Assembly: GCF_009908265.2 (NCBI RefSeq)
Contig: NZ_JAAATX020000014.1
Span: forward strand, 62,001 to 126,000
DNA: 64,000 bases
Reading direction: 5' to 3'
DNA from: Paragemmobacter amnigenus
GTDB lineage: Bacteria; Pseudomonadota; Alphaproteobacteria; Rhodobacterales; Rhodobacteraceae
The notes under the pieces: model-generated
Databases searched by the model: none
Seen by the model: the letters and a program-made list of their open reading frames with translations, nothing else
What the model was told of the DNA's origin: nothing
Position numbers and translations under genes: made by a program
Shown: positions 1 through 7,763 of the stretch, one piece after another
How the letters are laid out: each line of letters starts with the position of its first letter
Position numbering within the stretch: the first letter of the stretch is position 1

Positions 1-129
1 TTCGATCCCGCTTCGCCCCTGTGGGGTATCGTTGGCACAGACCCCCGCGAGATTCCCCCGTCGGATGGGGCGACGGTGGTCCGCAGTGTAGTCAGTGCAA
101 TCACGGCCCGTGCCGCCTCCCAGCTGTGA
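1..129 (+). CDS. possible C-terminal fragment of an unidentified protein (runs off left edge)
   Basis: An open frame enters from the left edge in frame 1 and ends at TGA 127-129, giving 42 codons with no start in the window. The translation looks protein-like (ends VVSAITARAASQL) but I recognise no family. It points towards the 3' end of virB11, so it would be convergent with the T4SS operon. Open stretches of this length also arise by chance in GC-rich DNA, so this is a weak call. Confidence 0.3.
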   Translation, partial: FDPASPLWGIVGTDPREIPPSDGATVVRSVVSAITARAASQL

Positions 130-373
130 AGGTCATTTGGCTACGGGACGACGCACACAACAATACAAATCCGCTAAGCGCAAAGTGTTTCCGCTCTCCT
201 TTTCGGATAGCCGTCTATCCGTTCGCCGGTCCTGAGGTAGTGAATGGCTGTACAGTCTAGCTGTGCGCTTTGCTCTAAGAACTGTCGGATGTCCGCTTTC
301 CGCCTTTTGCGAAGCCAAGGCTCGCTTCAACCCGCCGCGCTTTACAGTTGATTCCCGCGCATCCGACGTCGCG
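130..373. other. apparently non-coding stretch downstream of virB11
   Basis: No convincing gene is seen on either strand; the short open frames here have no ribosome binding site and no family resemblance. It contains a perfect inverted repeat at 204-221 (arms CGGATA/TATCCG, six-base centre) that could be an operator or a weak terminator, but it has no U-run. The stretch separates the end of the virB operon from whatever lies to the left. Confidence 0.4.
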
Positions 374-1348
374 TTACAGGCACAGTATCTCCGCCACCCC
401 CCGGCTACCACCTTGCCGGGAGAGCTGCACCACCAAGTCCACGCTCCCTTCGCAGTACCGCTTCACCTCCTCGAATCCCATTCCGAGCCCGGCAGCCATG
501 ACCATGATCGCCAGCCGGTCGATGGCTTTTCGCGCCGTATCTGCATGGATGGTCGTAAACGACCCGCCGTGTCCCGTGTTGATCGCCTCGAGGAAGGTGC
601 GACTTTCCTCGCCCCGCAACTCGCCCAAGATGATCCGATCCGGCCGCATCCGGAGGGAGGCTTCCAGTAGCCGCGCAGGCGTCCGTTCGCCGTGGCCGCT
701 GCGATCCGCCTTGAGCGCTACCGCGTTCTCCTGACGGGGGAACAGCTCATAGGCATCCTCGATGGTCAGGATTCGCTCGGCTGGGTTCACCATCGACAAC
801 AAAGACCGAGCGAATGTCGTCTTACCGGTCGAGGTGCCGCCGGAGATCAGAAGGTTCATACGTTCCTCAACACACAGCCGCATTGCGTCGATGACATGCC
901 CAGCCTCAGCAAATTTCATCGCCTCGGCTGCTCGCGCCCGTCGCCGCGCGTCCAGATCGACAAGCCCACCATGCAAGAGCCGTGGTTCGATCAGCTGATC
1001 GGCTGCGACCTTAAACGGCCGGAAGGTGATGGCCATCCCGCCTTCCACGACGGGCGGTGCCACAACCTGCGCCCTGATCGCAATGTCGCCCCAGACGATC
1101 TTGCCTGACACAGTCGGCTTCTTTTCGGAGAACTGCACGCCGACCGCTGAAGCGATGGCATGACCAAGATTGTTCGATAGGACCCGGTCGATGGTCAGAT
1201 GTGCCATCCGCTCCATGTGGGTCGCGCCCTTCCGCTCGATCCAGACGTTGCCGTCAGGATTGATCGCCACTTCGACGAGGTTGTCGCGCAGGAACAGCGG
1301 CGCGATCGGCGTGAGGTATGTCCCAAGGAAGCTCGGCCGATCGTCCAT
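374..1348 (-). CDS. virB11: VirB11 secretion ATPase (T4SS)
   Basis: A 324-residue hexameric traffic ATPase that powers pilus biogenesis and DNA transfer at the cytoplasmic face of the inner membrane. The Walker A motif GGTSTGKT lies near residues 170-177, a Walker B-like stretch with ILGELRGEE near 240-250, and the His box GHGGSFTTIHAD near 258-269, the normal order for VirB11/PulE ATPases. The ATG at 1348 is chosen because it overlaps the virB10 stop (TGATG), which indicates translational coupling. The frame stays open further upstream, but that part lies inside virB10. It is the last gene of the operon; no virD4 follows. Confidence 0.95.
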   Translation of the reverse strand: MDDRPSFLGTYLTPIAPLFLRDNLVEVAINPDGNVWIERKGATHMERMAHLTIDRVLSNNLGHAIASAVGVQFSEKKPTVSGKIVWGDIAIRAQVVAPPVVEGGMAITFRPFKVAADQLIEPRLLHGGLVDLDARRRARAAEAMKFAEAGHVIDAMRLCVEERMNLLISGGTSTGKTTFARSLLSMVNPAERILTIEDAYELFPRQENAVALKADRSGHGERTPARLLEASLRMRPDRIILGELRGEESRTFLEAINTGHGGSFTTIHADTARKAIDRLAIMVMAAGLGMGFEEVKRYCEGSVDLVVQLSRQGGSRGVAEILCL

Positions 1349-2670
1349 CACCAGATTTCCAGATCGCGGTCGACCATGACCGTGATCGCGGCCCCGGGGG
1401 CGACCGTGATGATCGGCGGCAGGCTCGTGTAGGCCTCGACCGCCGAGCCCATGGCAGCACTCAGGTCTTCGCCCATGCTCTCGGCTGTATCTGAACTGAT
1501 CTCGTCGGTGTATTTCGCGGCGGCAACGGCGGGGGCGGCCCCGAGAAGAGAGATGAGCGCAGCCGACCCAAACCGCGCGCCGAATCGGGTGTTGACCTCG
1601 CCGGTGAGGCCGGAGCGACCCTGGGCGTCCCCACCGAAAGCCTCCATCTGCACGGACTGCCCATCCGGGGTGACGAGCCGCCTCCAAGCGACAAGAATGC
1701 GACCCTGACCAATCGCCACGTCCGAGGAATAGTCGCCGAAGAGACGCGAGCCGGCGGGAATCAGGATCTGGGCCTGATCGAAGGACCAGACCGGCCGGGT
1801 CACGATCGCCGTGAGCTGGCCGGGCAGGCTCGAGTCGACCGCGTTCTCCAGGGTTGCCTCGATCATGGTGCCTTGCAGGACGGTGTTCGACGGGTTGGCA
1901 ATCACCTGGCTGACTTCGGTCGCGGTGGCTTCCCGCCCCGACTGCACGAAATCCCGACCCGTCGCATCTCGGCCCTCGGCAGGGGCCTCGGGCATCCCCA
2001 TCCCGGCATCCCCTGCCCCACCCTTCTGACCATCGTCGAACACGACAGAAGGCGAGGCCACACGGGCCGCAAGCTGCGCCTCGCGCTCGGCACGTTTGGC
2101 AGCCAGTTCGGCCTCCCGCGTAGATTCAGCGGCACCAGCGGTATCGGCACCTGCCTTTAGCACGGCAATCTCCTGATCGAACTGACGCCGCATGTCTTCC
2201 ATCAGGGCAAGGTTCTGCGACTGCGCTTCTTCCAGCGCGAGCGCCAGTTCCTTGGCCGTCTCGTCCTTTTCGGCATCGGCCCTGTCGGCAAGATCACCCA
2301 ACTCGCGCTGCAGCCGTTCGACCTCGGACTGGAGCGTGGCGTTCCGCGCTTCGAGGTCTTCGCGTTGCGAGGCCAGTTCCCCTTCGATGTCGGAGAACCC
2401 ATCTCCATCGGGCTTCGCTTCCGGTCGCGGCTCAATTGCTCCGAAAGGCGAGCCTCCCGCCCGATCCTGGAATTCTTCGACGGCCGAGGTTTCCACATCG
2501 GGAATGGCTTGGGCAGAGGGCCAGACCGTCCAGAGCGCCGCAAGGCTTGCCCCTGCCAGCAGCGCACCCATGCCAAGCTTTTGCTGGCGGGTCAGCTTCG
2601 GCTTCGGTCGCTCGACCTTGTAGTCCAGCTCAGCGCCCTTCTGCGGATCGGTCATCTCCGGTTGCGCCAT
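1348..2670 (-). CDS. virB10: VirB10 inner/outer-membrane scaffold (T4SS)
   Basis: 440 residues. VirB10 spans from the inner to the outer membrane and forms the T4SS core with VirB7 and VirB9. A short cytoplasmic N-terminus is followed by one membrane helix at about 32-51. A long, highly charged Glu/Arg/Ala/Gln-rich stretch (about 95-205), predicted as coiled coil, stands where many VirB10 proteins have a proline-rich region. The conserved C-terminal TrbI/VirB10 beta-barrel follows (TMIEATLENAVDS, AQILIPAGSRLFGDY, RFGARFGSAALISL). It starts one base after the virB9 stop and ends overlapping virB11. The long coiled coil is the only unusual point. Confidence 0.95.
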   Translation of the reverse strand: MAQPEMTDPQKGAELDYKVERPKPKLTRQQKLGMGALLAGASLAALWTVWPSAQAIPDVETSAVEEFQDRAGGSPFGAIEPRPEAKPDGDGFSDIEGELASQREDLEARNATLQSEVERLQRELGDLADRADAEKDETAKELALALEEAQSQNLALMEDMRRQFDQEIAVLKAGADTAGAAESTREAELAAKRAEREAQLAARVASPSVVFDDGQKGGAGDAGMGMPEAPAEGRDATGRDFVQSGREATATEVSQVIANPSNTVLQGTMIEATLENAVDSSLPGQLTAIVTRPVWSFDQAQILIPAGSRLFGDYSSDVAIGQGRILVAWRRLVTPDGQSVQMEAFGGDAQGRSGLTGEVNTRFGARFGSAALISLLGAAPAVAAAKYTDEISSDTAESMGEDLSAAMGSAVEAYTSLPPIITVAPGAAITVMVDRDLEIW

Positions 2671-2671
2671 G

Positions 2672-3421
2672 TCAGAACTCCCATCCTTGAAGCTTGGCGA
2701 GCAAAGCCGGGTCGGTGGTCACACCGCCATCCATCCGCTCGATGCATAGAACCTGCGTGCCGATCCGGATCGAATAGGCGGAGCGCAGCCCCGATACGCG
2801 GACGATGCTGCCTTGCGTCCCAGAATTCAGCGTCACCTCGCGGCCCGTCGCATCGACGCCAAAGATCGAAGGCCGAAGACCTGGCGCGAAGGCGAAGTAG
2901 GTCGCTTGCCCATCGTTCCAGATATGGACGGGTTTCAGGGTCACGTCGCCCGACCAGGCGTAACCGATGTCGCGCGAACCTGCGGCCACCGTGCTGCGGG
3001 CTGTCCGGCTCGTGCCGGTTTCGGGATAGCGCAGGACCAGACGATACGTCGGGTTACGAGACCTGCCCTCGCTGATCGACAGCGAGATCGTGCGCCGCCC
3101 GGTGTAGATCGTCATGTTGGTTTCCGCCCCGGCGATCAGGGGTTTCACGGAAACCGTAGTGCGGTTCGAAAGCACCTCGACCTCGAAGGCCTCGCTGTCG
3201 CCAAGAAGGACCGAGTCGATCCGCTCGCCCGCACCGAGTTCGATGGCGGTGTTCACACGAAGATGCGTGTCGAGCCGGATGACATCGACGGGGTTGTAGA
3301 GGACCGACCGGACACGGACATCCGCGCCCATTGAGGCGGGGGCGACTTCGGCAGTGGAAACACTCGCGACGACGAGGACGCAGGCGAAGGCAAGTCCCGG
3401 GAGGTGGAGAGATCGGGTCAT
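2672..3421 (-). CDS. virB9: VirB9 outer-membrane core protein (T4SS)
   Basis: 249 residues with an N-terminal signal peptide (cleavage near ...VASVSTAE), as expected for the periplasmic VirB9/TrbG/CagX component that binds VirB7 and VirB10 in the outer-membrane ring. Family features include the N-terminal beta domain (VRSVLYNPVDVIRLD, INLTIYTGRRTISL-like stretch) and the C-terminal domain (PVHIWNDGQATYFAF, YSIRIGTQVLCIERM). The ATG overlaps the end of virB8 by four bases (ATGA type), so the two are probably translationally coupled. Confidence 0.94.
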   Translation of the reverse strand: MTRSLHLPGLAFACVLVVASVSTAEVAPASMGADVRVRSVLYNPVDVIRLDTHLRVNTAIELGAGERIDSVLLGDSEAFEVEVLSNRTTVSVKPLIAGAETNMTIYTGRRTISLSISEGRSRNPTYRLVLRYPETGTSRTARSTVAAGSRDIGYAWSGDVTLKPVHIWNDGQATYFAFAPGLRPSIFGVDATGREVTLNSGTQGSIVRVSGLRSAYSIRIGTQVLCIERMDGGVTTDPALLAKLQGWEF

Positions 3422-4110
3422 GGATTGGTCTCCAGGGTTTCTGCGTCGACGCGGTAGGCCGAGACAGTGAAGCCGAGCGGGTTTTCCCAGACATGGGCGA
3501 GAGAGCGTTCGGTCTTTGGCTCGAAGGCGAATTCGACCGTCGCAACGAAGGGCTGGGTCACCGGCTCCTGCTTCGTCTTGCGCAAGGTTTTCAGGAAACG
3601 GATCTGGGCGACGTTCGGCGAAAGGAACGTGATCCGGCGCACGGTCACCGTGACTTCCGCACCGGGCCCATAGACATCGGGCGGATAGGCAGAATTGCCG
3701 CCGCCCTTCGACCAGAGAAGTCGCAGACTTTCCTCCGCGCCCCCTGTGGAGCGGCGCTGGACGCTCTCGAGCCGGGCTTGAATGCCTGCGAGGAAATAGC
3801 CTTCGCGATCTGAGACGTAAGCCACGAGGAGGCTTTGCTTCAGCGCCTCCTGGTCCTCGATCCCGGTCGGGGCGACCTGCAGGATGTTTTCAGCGTCTCC
3901 GGTCTGGCGATCAACGAGGACGGTGAAGACCTGGGTTTCCCGCAAGGGCAGGACGAGGACCAACGCGGTCGCAAGGATCAGGCTCAGCCCGCTAGCAGCA
4001 CTCGCGACGATCCAGGCGCGCCTGGCCGAGAGGCGGGGCTCCAGAACGAGATCGACATCAAATCCATGCGCCTCCATGGGCGGTCCTCCACTTCTCGAAT
4101 TCTGGGGCAT
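3418..4110 (-). CDS. virB8: VirB8 inner-membrane assembly factor (T4SS)
   Basis: 230 residues: a short cytoplasmic tail, one transmembrane helix at about 33-55, then the periplasmic NTF2-like VirB8 domain (SLLVAYVSDREGYF, VTVRRITFLSPNVAQIRF, ENPLGFTVSAYRVD). VirB8 is a bitopic nucleation factor that contacts VirB9 and VirB10. The ATG at 4110 overlaps the virB6 stop (TGATG). An internal ATG at residue 12 is also possible. The longer open frame upstream is only read-through inside virB6 and was discarded. Confidence 0.93.
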   Translation of the reverse strand: MPQNSRSGGPPMEAHGFDVDLVLEPRLSARRAWIVASAASGLSLILATALVLVLPLRETQVFTVLVDRQTGDAENILQVAPTGIEDQEALKQSLLVAYVSDREGYFLAGIQARLESVQRRSTGGAEESLRLLWSKGGGNSAYPPDVYGPGAEVTVTVRRITFLSPNVAQIRFLKTLRKTKQEPVTQPFVATVEFAFEPKTERSLAHVWENPLGFTVSAYRVDAETLETNP

Positions 4111-5129
4111 CAGCTCTTGTCCGGCGCCCGGCTGGCGAGCCGAATCGCGGTCTGCACCGCGGACCGCCCGATTTGTCCGGCGGTGTTGCCGTTGAGGCGG
4201 GCATCCGATGGACGGCGACCACCCGCATCCAATCCGGCGGCTCCCCGGCCCGCGCCGATCCCGGAGGCGATACCGGTGCGTCCGTAACCTTTGGCGTTGT
4301 CCGCTGTGCGGAAGGTCGAGGCAGCGACACTGCCGAGACCGGTCGCGGTCGACGCGAGGGACTGTGCGATCGTCGGCACCATGGCCATGAGGCCGGTGCC
4401 GAGCATCATGACGACCACAAAGCTCAGAACATCGCCGATGGTTTCCACCGAGGCGAGGGAGGCCGGGGTTAAGTCCTCCGCGATGTAGATCGTGAAGGCC
4501 GCCATGCCGGACGTCAGCATTGGGTAAAGAGCGAAGCCGAGGGCGAGGTTCACCCACCGGTCGAAAAGCGGGGTAGTCACCTTGAAAAGCGTGCAGCCGA
4601 TTGCGACGGGTGCGAAGATGACGAGAACACCAATCATGATCTTCGCAGCCGAGATCACGATGATCGACACCGTCGCCATGAGGGCTGCCACAAGGAACAT
4701 CAGGAGACCCGCGAGGGCACCGGTGATATAGCTGCCATTCTGACTGATCGCCTGACCTACATCGAGGGCTTGAAGGTAGAGGGCATCCAGACCTTCATAG
4801 AGGTTGCCCGACCGATCGCCGAACGCGTTCATTACGACCGCCCCGATCTCGCTCGGAGCATTGGTCAGGACGCCGTAGACCGAATTGAAGTTGGCCCAGG
4901 ATGACAGAAATGCCGAGGCCACGGCGATGCGTGCCATCAGGCCGAGCCCGTTGCGAAGGGTCATTGGGACGGCTTGCGCCATCAGGTTTATCCCGACCAA
5001 TGCCACCACAAGGACCGACCCGACCCGGAAGACCGGCACGATCTCGGCCGCCACGGCATCAAATGCCGTAGCGCCAACCGCAGTTGCGGCGGCATCGACC
5101 TGGGTCAGAATGTCGGCGATGATGGCCAT
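4110..5129 (-). CDS. virB6: VirB6/TrbL polytopic membrane protein (T4SS)
   Basis: 339 residues with about five to six hydrophobic helices (for example around 37-55, 65-85, 140-175, 180-200, 230-260), matching the VirB6/TrbL inner-membrane channel family. The C-terminal 80 residues are Gly/Ala/Ser/Arg-rich and hydrophilic, as is common in TrbL-like proteins. It follows the unknown secreted protein by three bases and overlaps virB8. The family call rests on hydropathy, position and phrases such as IVISAAKIMIGVLVIFAPV. Confidence 0.9.
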   Translation of the reverse strand: MAIIADILTQVDAAATAVGATAFDAVAAEIVPVFRVGSVLVVALVGINLMAQAVPMTLRNGLGLMARIAVASAFLSSWANFNSVYGVLTNAPSEIGAVVMNAFGDRSGNLYEGLDALYLQALDVGQAISQNGSYITGALAGLLMFLVAALMATVSIIVISAAKIMIGVLVIFAPVAIGCTLFKVTTPLFDRWVNLALGFALYPMLTSGMAAFTIYIAEDLTPASLASVETIGDVLSFVVVMMLGTGLMAMVPTIAQSLASTATGLGSVAASTFRTADNAKGYGRTGIASGIGAGRGAAGLDAGGRRPSDARLNGNTAGQIGRSAVQTAIRLASRAPDKS

Positions 5130-5132
5130 GGA

Positions 5133-5639
5133 TCACTTGGCCCGACAGCTTTGCTCGAGGTCTCGAAACCGCGCTTCGGTCGCGCGCCGATCTTCATCGC
5201 GGATGCGTTCCAGCACTGGACGGTCTGCATCTGTCAGTTCCGCCGTCGACTTGCCCAATACGGCCTCTACGAAAGCGTCGAAGCTGAAGCCGTCGAAGAG
5301 GCAAGCGCAGGAGCCATCTTCAAGCCGCTGCGACATCGCCACGCGGAAATAGGCTTGGCGAGCCACCGCGCGGAACTTCCAGTCGGTGATTCCGTCCGGT
5401 AGGTTGATCACCTCTTCGCAGGAAGGCTTGTCTGCATTGGCAAAAATCCCGGTCCCACGCCGCTGCATTTCGGTCAAGAGGTCAAGCGCGGCCTCGGCAT
5501 CTTGCGCCACTACCGCTTCCCGGGTTCTTTCGGCCAGTTCAACGTCGCTGACCAAAGAGAGGTCTTCCGCTGCGGCGAAGTTCGCAAGGCACAGGAGGGC
5601 AAAAGCCGCCACGACCGGCTGAGACGCCCGCCACATCAT
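5133..5639 (-). CDS. secreted Cys-containing protein of unknown function in the virB operon
   Basis: 168 residues from the ATG at 5639, which overlaps the virB5 stop (ATGATG/TGA). A clear signal peptide (hydrophobic 8-24, cleavage after AAA near 25) predicts a periplasmic protein. The mature part has five cysteines (PSCEE, GSCACLF, EQSCRAK), enough for disulfides, and is otherwise Glu/Arg/Ala-rich. I recognise no family. The position between virB5 and virB6 is where many conjugation operons carry an entry-exclusion (Eex) or VirB7-like protein; there is no lipobox, so a soluble exclusion-type role is only a guess. Confidence 0.75.
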   Translation of the reverse strand: MMWRASQPVVAAFALLCLANFAAAEDLSLVSDVELAERTREAVVAQDAEAALDLLTEMQRRGTGIFANADKPSCEEVINLPDGITDWKFRAVARQAYFRVAMSQRLEDGSCACLFDGFSFDAFVEAVLGKSTAELTDADRPVLERIRDEDRRATEARFRDLEQSCRAK

Positions 5640-6445
5640 TCGGCCCCCGAGTAGTCGAAGAAGCTCTTTTCCTTGGCCTGTTCCGCCGCCCAATTCACAC
5701 CCGTCTGCCCGGCAGCGAGACCCGCAGCCGCGTTCAGCCGCCACATCTGGCCGAGCATGTAGTTGGTCTCGGCGGCCATCCGGGTGTTGAGGTCGATGCT
5801 TTCCTTTAGCGTATCCTGGTTGGCGATTTCGTCCACCAGCCCGTCGATCCGCGCGAGGCTTTGGGCGGCTTCCTCGTAGGAGAGCTGCGCCACGCCCATA
5901 GCCGTGGCACTTGTGGCGGCGGTCGTCGCGATGAGCTTGTCCTGCGGGTTCTCCGACGACGAGAGCCCGGCCAGGGCTTCCGAGGTCAGTCCGGCCCCTT
6001 CCAGCGTGTCGCGCATATACTCCGCGGCCATCTTGTCGCCCATGGTCACATCGCCATCGAGCAGGCTGTCCCGGAGCCCATCGAAGTCCCCGATGGTCAG
6101 TGCGTCCTGGAAGCCGGAGAGATCGGTGATCTTGGCCGCCCGCGAGCGCAAGTCCTCCACCGAATTGTAGAGGCTTGCGATTTCGTTCAGGCCTGAAATC
6201 GACCCCAGGATGCCTTCGAGGTTGGTCAGCTGCTCGAGACCTGTCTCGACCTGCTTCTTCAGCTCTTCGATCTGCGCAATCTGGTTTTCGGCATCGCGAA
6301 GTGCCGCCTGCAGTTGCTCAATGTTCTTGGCGAGGTTGGTGCCGTCAATGACGGGCACGCCCTGCGCCAGAAGAGGTGATGCCAGAAGCGTTGCGCAGAC
6401 GGCGAGCGCGAGACGCGCCCTCATTCGAAGGACGGCAGATATCAC
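5636..6445 (-). CDS. virB5: VirB5 minor pilin / pilus-tip protein (T4SS)
   Basis: 269 residues: signal peptide (cleavage near LLAQG), a long alpha-helical region with coiled-coil character ([25 protein letters not shown]...), and a C-terminal helical tail. VirB5 proteins sit at the T-pilus tip and help target-cell contact. The start chosen is GTG 6445, which forms a GTGA overlap with the preceding gene and has GGGAG eight bases upstream; ATG 6424 is the alternative. Both ends of this protein match both ends of the preceding transglycosylase gene (AQGVPVIDG motif; KES-D-NT-M-AE pattern), so the two are paralogues. Confidence 0.88.
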   Translation of the reverse strand: MISAVLRMRARLALAVCATLLASPLLAQGVPVIDGTNLAKNIEQLQAALRDAENQIAQIEELKKQVETGLEQLTNLEGILGSISGLNEIASLYNSVEDLRSRAAKITDLSGFQDALTIGDFDGLRDSLLDGDVTMGDKMAAEYMRDTLEGAGLTSEALAGLSSSENPQDKLIATTAATSATAMGVAQLSYEEAAQSLARIDGLVDEIANQDTLKESIDLNTRMAAETNYMLGQMWRLNAAAGLAAGQTGVNWAAEQAKEKSFFDYSGAE

Positions 6446-7545
6446 GGAGTGTACTCCCAAAAGGTGGTGTATTGCAGGGACTGCGCGGCATCGGAGAGCC
6501 CACGGGCCGCCTCGACCTTGACGGCGCCTGCGCGGAGTCGCAGCGTCAAGGCCATGAGACGCGCGCGTTCGGCGAGCATGTAGGTGTTGTGGTCGACCGC
6601 CTCTTTCGGGGTCTCGGGCTTGGCCGCTTCAAGGAAGCCCTTGATCCTAGCCATGGCCGCCTCGATCTGCCCCGACTGCTGGCCGGAATAGCCGATAAAG
6701 GCCGAAGACATGTTGCCCCATTCGGCACTTGCGCCCTCCACCCCCGCCAGCGTGCCAGTTACATCGGCACCGGTGATCACCGAGAGATAGGCGTCGTAGT
6801 AGCTTGAGATCCGGCGAACGTAGTTCTGGGTTTCCTCGAAGGGTGGGATGCCGCCATATTTCTGGACGTTGCCGGGCCCGGCGTTGTAGGCCGCGAGCGC
6901 GAAGTCGATCCGGCCGAAGCTGTTGAGCTGGGTCGCGAGATAGCGCGCACCGCCATCAAGGTTCTGCAGCGGATCGGTCGGATCGACGCCGAGATCGGCG
7001 GCGGTACCGGGCATCAACTGGCAAAAGCCCATGGCCCCAACCGGGCTGATCGCCGCGTTTGAAAACCCGCTCTCCTGCTTGACCAGCGACTGGAAGAGAA
7101 TGCGCCAGGTCGTGGGTGTGAGCCCAACCTTCACAACGCCGGGATGCGTCTCATAGCGCGCCGCCGTCGCGATGATCATCGCTTCGACCGTCTCACCCTC
7201 GCCAAAAAGCCGCTGGCTCTCCGCGCTCGTCTCTTGAAGGGGATAAACCTCGTCGGCAGAGCGGAAGCTACCCGCCCCCGTCTCGAAGCCGCTGAGGTCG
7301 GTCGTGCCAGTCGTATCTGCGAGGAAACGCTCATAGGCAGCCAGCTGCTCGTCTTCGATCTCGCTGAGTTCCGTGCGGGTGGTTAGCTTATCTCCCTGCT
7401 TCACGGCGTCCTCGGCCTGTTCGACCAGACGCGAGATGAAGTTTGAGAGCCGTGAGCCGTCGATGATCGGTACGCCCTGGGCCTGGATGCCCATGGGCAC
7501 CGAAGTGCCGAGGAGAAGCCCGAGAAAGAGGGGGGTGCGACGCAT
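6442..7545 (-). CDS. VirB5-like protein with an inserted SLT lytic transglycosylase domain
   Basis: 367 residues from the ATG at 7545. After a signal peptide the mature N-terminus ([16 protein letters not shown]) matches that of the adjacent VirB5, and the last 55 residues ([14 protein letters not shown]...RLRAGA...FWEY) also match VirB5's tail. Between them, at about 147-250, lies a complete SLT domain: catalytic Glu158 in KQESGF, then [22 protein letters not shown] and AYNAGPGNV. It would cleave peptidoglycan glycan strands. The operon also has a conventional VirB1, so this is a second, differently built murein hydrolase. Seen directly: domain order and paralogy. Inferred: it may place a hydrolase at the pilus base or tip. 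Confidence 0.88.
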   Translation of the reverse strand: MRRTPLFLGLLLGTSVPMGIQAQGVPIIDGSRLSNFISRLVEQAEDAVKQGDKLTTRTELSEIEDEQLAAYERFLADTTGTTDLSGFETGAGSFRSADEVYPLQETSAESQRLFGEGETVEAMIIATAARYETHPGVVKVGLTPTTWRILFQSLVKQESGFSNAAISPVGAMGFCQLMPGTAADLGVDPTDPLQNLDGGARYLATQLNSFGRIDFALAAYNAGPGNVQKYGGIPPFEETQNYVRRISSYYDAYLSVITGADVTGTLAGVEGASAEWGNMSSAFIGYSGQQSGQIEAAMARIKGFLEAAKPETPKEAVDHNTYMLAERARLMALTLRLRAGAVKVEAARGLSDAAQSLQYTTFWEYTP

Positions 7546-7553
7546 GCGGTGGC

Positions 7554-7763
7554 TCAGTTCGCGCAATGGGCGTCGGGGGCGTTCATCGTCGAGACGATTA
7601 CTGTCGTGCCGTTAGTTTGCTCCCGCACAGCGAAGTACTTGCCTTCGGCGCGGAACTGGCCGTGGCAGGGCGAGACGGCCCCCGTTTCGACGCCGGCGCA
7701 GGCAGACAGGAGGGTGATCCCGAGAAGGGAGAGAGGGATCAGGCGGTTGCGTCGTCGGGTCAC
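7554..7763 (-). CDS. small lipoprotein, possible VirB7 equivalent
   Basis: 69 residues from a GTG that overlaps the virB4 stop (GTGA). A type II signal is present with lipobox LLSAC (Cys22), so it should be acylated and sorted to the outer membrane. The mature part is about 47 residues with two more cysteines (PCHG, AHCAN). VirB7 is a small lipoprotein that disulfide-bonds VirB9. This one lies between virB4 and the VirB5-like genes rather than before virB8, so identity with VirB7 is an inference from size, lipobox and cysteines. Confidence 0.75.
   Translation of the reverse strand: MTRRRNRLIPLSLLGITLLSACAGVETGAVSPCHGQFRAEGKYFAVREQTNGTTVIVSTMNAPDAHCAN

Noticed and set aside
133-411. 92-codon minus-strand frame beyond virB11
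   Set aside because: Overlaps the end of virB11, Arg/Ala-rich, no ribosome site.
1349-1687. N-terminal extension of virB11
   Set aside because: It lies wholly inside virB10 and has shadow-type composition; the ATG at 1348 coupled to the virB10 stop is the normal VirB11 start.
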